A stretch of DNA of 64,000 nt, taken from Prostheceraeus crozeri (lineage: Eukaryota; Platyhelminthes; Polycladida; Euryleptidae). Positions within the stretch are counted from its first letter, which is position 1; every line of letters starts with the position of its first letter. The position numbers and the translations under genes were made by a program. The notes under the pieces were generated by a model. That model was not told where the DNA came from. It did not search any database and worked only from the letters and a program-made list of their open reading frames with translations. The stretch is taken from assembly GCA_907163375.1 (NCBI GenBank), contig CAJQUW010010284.1, positions 186,001-250,000 of the forward strand, in the 5' to 3' direction. Shown here one piece after another: positions 59,367 to 64,000 of the stretch.

Positions 59367-59681
59367 GGGCACTACTGCAGTTTAGTGCACCCTCTATGAA
59401 AGAGACGGAAACGCGCCTACTGCAGATTAGTGCACCCTAAAACAACGGCGCATTCTCCCGCAAACGATGACTACGCACATTACACCGAAGCGCGCGCTCG
59501 GTGTAATGTGCGAAGACGAAGACGAAGACACACGAAGACACAAAGACACTCATTTATAACTATAGGGAAGAACGAACGGCATTCATTCTGTTGATTAACT
59601 CATGTTGTTCTCTCATGCATTTAAGGGTGCACTAAACTGCAGTAGGGGTAAAAGAGGGTGCACTAAACTGCAGTAGTGCCC
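59367..59681. mobile_element. MITE with doubled inverted ends
   Basis: The outer inverted repeats are GGGCACTACTGCAGTTTAGT continuing to GCACCCTC, perfect over about 28 bp. A second, inner set (CTACTGCAGATTAGTGCACC with CACTAAACTGCAGTAGGGG) repeats the same motif, so each end carries the unit twice. The flanking direct repeat is CTGCTT on both sides (59361-59366, 59682-59687). Near the centre is a separate palindrome, ACATTACACCGA...TCGGTGTAATGT, with a GCGCGCGC-type tip, followed by GAAGAC repeats. Confidence 0.8.
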
Positions 59682-59687
59682 CTGCTT

Positions 59688-61346
59688 GAGCTCTGGATGT
59701 CAATTTTGTAGCGCAAAATTAAAATGAGTAATCTTGCCACTTTTGAATATGATTTGCTGACCATCGATGGTTTGAAAATGTTACTACAGCCTAGATTAAA
59801 CAACAGATTCTTTCAATCAGGATAGACGAGTATTAACATTGTTATTGTTGAATATAGATATCGCGATTAACTATGGAACTTACATGTATTGTAAAAAATA
59901 GATGATATCAATGAATCAAGCCATAGATTTACGGAGATATGTAACTAAGATATCCATGATATGAATATCCTTGGCATTGAAGTATTACTCATCGGAGATA
60001 TTTAGTTGAAGGTGATGTTGAAAAGGTTATGTTAAATATCTATTGTTAAATGGTTTCATTTCATTCAATACTAAAATCTATGACAATAAATTAATAAAAA
60101 ATGTTAATTTTTTAATTACATTGGCTAGATACAGACATACTAATTCGCTTGTTTTGTACTGAAAGACGAATGAATCTCACAGTTCAATGCTTCTCTTGAA
60201 TGAGAAGCGCAGACGAAGTGAGATGTCATCCCAATGCTACGGAATATGCGCGACAACTCTGGGTAATAGCATATTCATCATGCTTATTCACGTCTGACAT
60301 GTAGCACACTTGTCAGGCAAAATGGTTCGTATTAAGAGTATAAAAGGGTACGTATAAGAAGGGTTCGAAATTTATAAGACGCATTTTCTGAATCGCACAC
60401 TCTTTGTAAATTATTCGTCCAGATATGACAAGAAAATAACTAATTGTGTAGAGACATTCAAAGAAAAATTGCTAGAAAGATGCCACTCTGTATAGAATCT
60501 GGATAAGGTCCGTATTCTGGATGGGTGCGTATTTAAGGTATAGCAAAGAGAAAACCGGTCCGATGAACTTATAAGTAGTTATGTGAACATATTTCACAGG
60601 CGCCAAAGTACCTCCTTTGAAAATAAAAATGACAGACAAAGTCATTTAAGGCTCATTTTATTATGGATGAAGAACATAATTATCTAATAATTATAAGAAT
60701 CGGAAAAATCTGTAGAAAAAGTCAGCAGCTATTATCTTCATTGGTAATGTTATTTGCAAACATTTTGCAATGTACTTTATGAATTGACAAATAAACCGAG
60801 GAATTGTAAGACAAATTGTCCTCTTGGCAAGGTGGTGGAAAGCAAAGAATGGGGATTAGTACGGTATGGGTAGGTATCTGAATGTAAGTAGAAAATGGTA
60901 GGACCATTGAACCGGTCTGTAAATCATTTTATCCTACAAGTCATTGTATAGACCCTCTTGGACCTTCAAAACCCAACCTCATAGTAAAACGGATCCTTGC
61001 TAAATACGGACCACATGCTCCCCATATGGTGTCTCTCCGAACATATGGACACGGACCCTTCCATACCAAAACTGACAATTTTGCTTTTACATCGACTGAC
61101 TCGTAAAATGGTGCCAACAATTAACTAAGTAGACCTTAATTGTCATTGAATTGGTTCAATGTTACTCGGTTTATCGATAATTATCGATGACTACCAAACT
61201 ATCGGCTTCTAGAACGCCTCTCATCGGCTTGTTGCCGTGTGGATTACTCTGCCGACAGTATTTAAAATTTATCGACTCTAATGATTCATTATGTGAGGAT
61301 TGAGACATGTGTGGAAGAAGTAATCCAATCTTTCGATTTGTTGCAG
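59688..61346. other. intron end before domain II
   Basis: Motifs such as AAGGTCCGTATTCTGG and ACGGACC recur in both orientations between about 60310 and 61090, perhaps a decayed inverted-repeat transposon. It ends in the acceptor CGATTTGTTGCAG. Confidence 0.4.
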
Positions 61347-61567
61347 ATGATGTTGAGCTGGTGGACAGGAATTGGCGACGTTGCGCTGCCTGCTGCAGAT
61401 GCTATATTCCATGGCTGAAGTTTCAGAACAAACTATACGCTGTTGTCACAGATCCTCTCTTTGAAGTCTTCATTACATTTTGCATCCTTGCCAACACTAT
61501 CATTCTTGCGCTGGAATTCCATAATATGCCTGAGGTTCTCAACAGCGTCATTACCAACTCAAATTAT
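61347..61567 (+). CDS. sodium channel alpha subunit, start of domain II with S1 (partial gene)
   Basis: This 221-bp exon enters in phase 1 and leaves in phase 0 at the donor GTAAGT. It encodes DDVELVDRNWRRCAACCRCY, then IPWLKFQNKLYAVVTDPLFE, VFITFCILANTIILALEFHN and the rest to SNY. Sodium channels have the same layout: a Cys/Trp-rich pre-S1 (CWVWLKFQ in insects), V.DPF.ELFITLCIV.NT.F.ALEHH for S1, and GNY at the exon end. S1 is part of the domain II voltage sensor. The next exon (S2 onward) is not in the window. Compared with Cav channels, the pre-S1 WLKFQ and TDPLFE favour Nav. Confidence 0.92.
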
Positions 61568-61812
61568 GTAAGTTTGGTCACGAGAGGAATTACTATGGTG
61601 TTCATTGTTATCTACTTTAATGTTAGATGTCTACCACTAAATGGTCAATAATATACAAAAATAATTGTGTTTTATGAAAATCTATATTTAGATGTCTATG
61701 CATATCGAAATATCCCTATGACTCCTAGATAGGTTAACTGTTACGCCTATAATAAAGGCATCAACAAGAAACGGAGAAAACTAACCAGATGTACTAAATG
61801 TTTATCACAATG

Positions 61813-63297
61813 TCAAATAAACTCAATTTCAACTATGTTGGTTTCACCGTCACACTCAAGCTTCATTTTTTTGTTGCTTGGGGCCCTAGCAATAAGAAAA
61901 TTTTGATTGTTCGTGAATTGAAGAACGTGAGAATTTTCTACTGTCTGTTGAGGTTCAGGATAAATGTCGTCGCGAATTTCATGATCAGTGTTCGTACTTG
62001 CAGTGCCATGTAAAGAGCTCTGTAATGATCGGTTCATTGAAAATGATTCGTCATAGGTACATCGTTTTCTGAAGTAGCTGTCAAGGCTTCTGGGATTTTT
62101 GTGTCCCGTAATTTTTCATATTTGCTCTTTCTTGAATCCTTTGTCTCGCAGTCGATTAATGACAGTCGCTCGGATCGAATGGTTTGTGTATCGCTTTGAG
62201 AGTTTGGATTCCTCGGAAATGGTGCTCATCATTTCACCCAAAAGATTTTTCCCTGTGACTGCTTTCTGGTAGTACCACAATCCTGCCTCAATCATTTTCT
62301 CATTTTCTATAGGTTTGGGCCACATTTTGTTAATCCCACGATCTTCTAATTTTCTTTTATAAAGAAGAAATGCAACAATTGGACATTTGTTCGGCTGATC
62401 TCTGTCCTCATACATTTTTGCTTGCTTCATATCCGAAAATTCCTTTGTATTCAAAGACGCTTTGACATTCTTTGACAATAGATTTTCATTTATTTTGAGA
62501 TATGTTTTATTGTTTGAGTCACAACATAGAACAAAGCTGGAGATCGTAAATTGACGCATATTTTCTCGTCCACGCATTCCAAAATGGTACTCGGTATTAA
62601 ACCAAATTTCTTTCTGGAGCCTGTCAGGTGTTCTTCTGTGAAAGTATGTTGAAAGAAGTCTGAAGTCATCTTCGCTAATTTCAGATGTTTGCTGCGGTGG
62701 TGGCTGTCCGCTCTGCAAAAAATGACTCACCATTGAAGCCAGCATGTTGTTTGCAGTTTGAAACATAACTCCATTCAAAATGTTGACGCTTCGATTAACT
62801 GGCGCCTGTGTCAAATAGCGATGTATACCAGCTCTTATACATATGAGAGTACGTGACGAGTAGTAGGATCCATCTTTCTTTCTAAGTTGACTATAGTAGA
62901 ATCGGAGATATGAAGATAGGACACTCACAGGCATAGTTTCAATATTGTCTGGTAAGTTATTCACTGACAAAAATTGTTTTAACTTTCTAGAATATGATTT
63001 TGTTTGTTGTGCTGTTGACTGAACTTTCATTTCTTCTTCTATTCTGTTCATTTCCGCTTGAATTTGATTACCTAACTCAGGATATTCTTGTTGTGGAACG
63101 ATATCTGCTTCTGGGTATGTTACTTGATCCCTTTCTCTTGTAATTTCTGCTGTGCTACTGGTCAAATTATTCAGTTGTTCAGTGGTGAGACCCGAAATGA
63201 TACCAGTCGGCACAAATTCATAATTGATGAGATCCATACTTAATAAATCCTCTTCAAACATATTATCATCAAATTGCTCATCGGCATGCATCGTCAA
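61813..63297 (-). pseudogene. Crypton-type tyrosine recombinase (DUF3504-like), one in-frame stop
   Basis: On the minus strand 393 codons are open from ATG 63297, then TGA (62116-62118), then 100 more codons in the same frame to a stop at 61813. The N-terminus is acidic. The middle (KLKQFLSVNNLPDNIETMPV, SYLRFYYSQLRKKDGSYYSS, CIRAGIHRYLT) is the SAM-like core-binding part. The catalytic domain shows the Arg in HFGMRGRENMR, the H-x-x-R box in NHSIRATVINRLRD, and, just past the stop, TGHKNPRSLDSY with the presumed catalytic Tyr. This is the Crypton family, ancestor of KIAA1958/QRICH1/ZMYM domains. It sits in a channel-gene intron on the opposite strand. Element ends were not located. Confidence 0.82.
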
Positions 63298-63537
63298 TTC
63301 AGACTAAAATGAATCTATAACAGTGATTTTGTATAATTGAAGCATGCATTCCTAGATGGATATCAATGTCCTAGGCTAGGAGTATTCGTCATTTAAATCT
63401 ACCTAGATATTACATTTGATTTGCTTATTATTGACTGATGCATATTATTGACTAATAGTATATTTTAACACATGAAACATATTACTGACTGATAGTGAGT
63501 GTCATAGCATTCTACATTTCAAAGTAGATAACAATAG

Positions 63538-63637
63538 AAATATAGACTTCTCTTTCCGTCAATAATATGCAAAATAATCGGGCACTTCGTGCCCTCTTAT
63601 TTTGCGATATTATTGACCTCACGATCAGTCTATATTC
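63538..63637. repeat. 100-bp hairpin with CTTCG-type tip
   Basis: The arms AATATAGACT...GTCAATAATAT.GCAAAATAA on both sides close on GGGCACTTCGTGCCC. Arm matching is about 85%. Confidence 0.75.
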
Positions 63638-63693
63638 CTACGTTGTCATATAAATGTGAGAATGCACGATAGATGAAGGGTGTAGCACTACAT

Positions 63694-63785
63694 CATGGAT
63701 TTGTAGGGCAGTAATATCAGACATAGACGAGGCTATGTTAGCAAGCAGCGGAGACTGTCTGATATTTCTGCCCGCAAAATCCATG
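63694..63785. repeat. 92-bp hairpin
   Basis: CATGGATTTGTAGGGCAGTA pairs with the inverted copy of TTTCTGCCCGCAAAATCCATG, and ATATCAGACA with TGTCTGATAT. Its ends, CATGGATTT...GGGCA, recall the hairpin at 31250-31337. Confidence 0.7.
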
Positions 63786-64000
63786 ATACAATGCTATTGC
63801 ATGTAACTCTTGAGAAGTCTATGAATATTGAAATTCTTGATCACTGTTAGTCCATGGACTTGTTGATTTTGCTTTTGTTTATGCATCGGTTTGATATAAT
63901 CAATGTGCCATATTCAGTCAACGATGATCATTTAGTTGCAATCCCATGCTCTTCTGATTTCCAGAAACTTCAACTTCTCTTTTTTAGACATTTCATTTTC

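Larger units (their letters stand above)
63298..64000. other. intron with two hairpins
   Basis: TTATTGACTGATGCATATTA-like short repeats at 63420-63500 precede two hairpins (listed separately). No exon was recognised up to the window end. Confidence 0.4.

Noticed and set aside
1-64000. CRISPR arrays, LTR retrotransposons with paired LTRs, and Polinton-type genes.
   Set aside because: No spaced short-repeat array, no paired LTRs, and no integrase, protease or capsid motifs were seen.

Overview
The window reads as animal (bilaterian, probably marine invertebrate) genomic DNA. It is AT-rich, has no dense ORF packing, and carries GT-AG introns, CR1/RTE-type LINEs, Penelope-like elements, tRNA-derived SINEs, mariner, hAT, pogo-like and Crypton DNA transposons, and many fold-back repeats. 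I cannot name the species or phylum from the sequence.

One host gene crosses the whole window on the + strand: the alpha subunit of a voltage-gated sodium channel. Four exons can be placed: domain I S6 (6976-7110), the long cytoplasmic I-II linker (48514-48981), a short acidic linker exon (51265-51325), and the start of domain II with S1 (61347-61567). Their splice phases fit end to end (0/0, 0/0, 0/1, 1/0) and give 295 continuous codons. The first intron is 41.4 kb. The rest of the gene lies outside the window on both sides.

Almost everything else is intron filled with mobile DNA. 0-12 kb: two LINE 3' ends, a tRNA-headed SINE, hairpin repeats, a hAT element with a perfect 8-bp target duplication, and a near-complete mariner abutting an older transposon. 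11-17.3 kb: two LINEs, a compound of hairpins nested within hairpins, and a large fold-back element with 7-bp target duplications. 17.4-22.3 kb: two Penelope-like copies head to head. 22.6-32.3 kb: non-autonomous DNA transposons, a SINE, fold-backs and a 35-bp minisatellite. 33-47.4 kb: a LINE remnant, several DNA transposons (pogo-like, hAT with a transposase C-terminal remnant) and a third Penelope-like reverse transcriptase. 49-64 kb: more hAT and other inverted-repeat elements, one hAT-like element sitting inside a fold-back, and a Crypton tyrosine-recombinase gene next to two further hairpins.

The most unusual signal is the density of fold-back elements. They have AT-rich stems closed by short GC-rich tips, some are flanked by target duplications, and some sit inside one another. 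Pairs of families recur in opposite orientation tens of kb apart. No CRISPR arrays, operons, rRNA or functional tRNA genes were seen, as expected for an animal intron.
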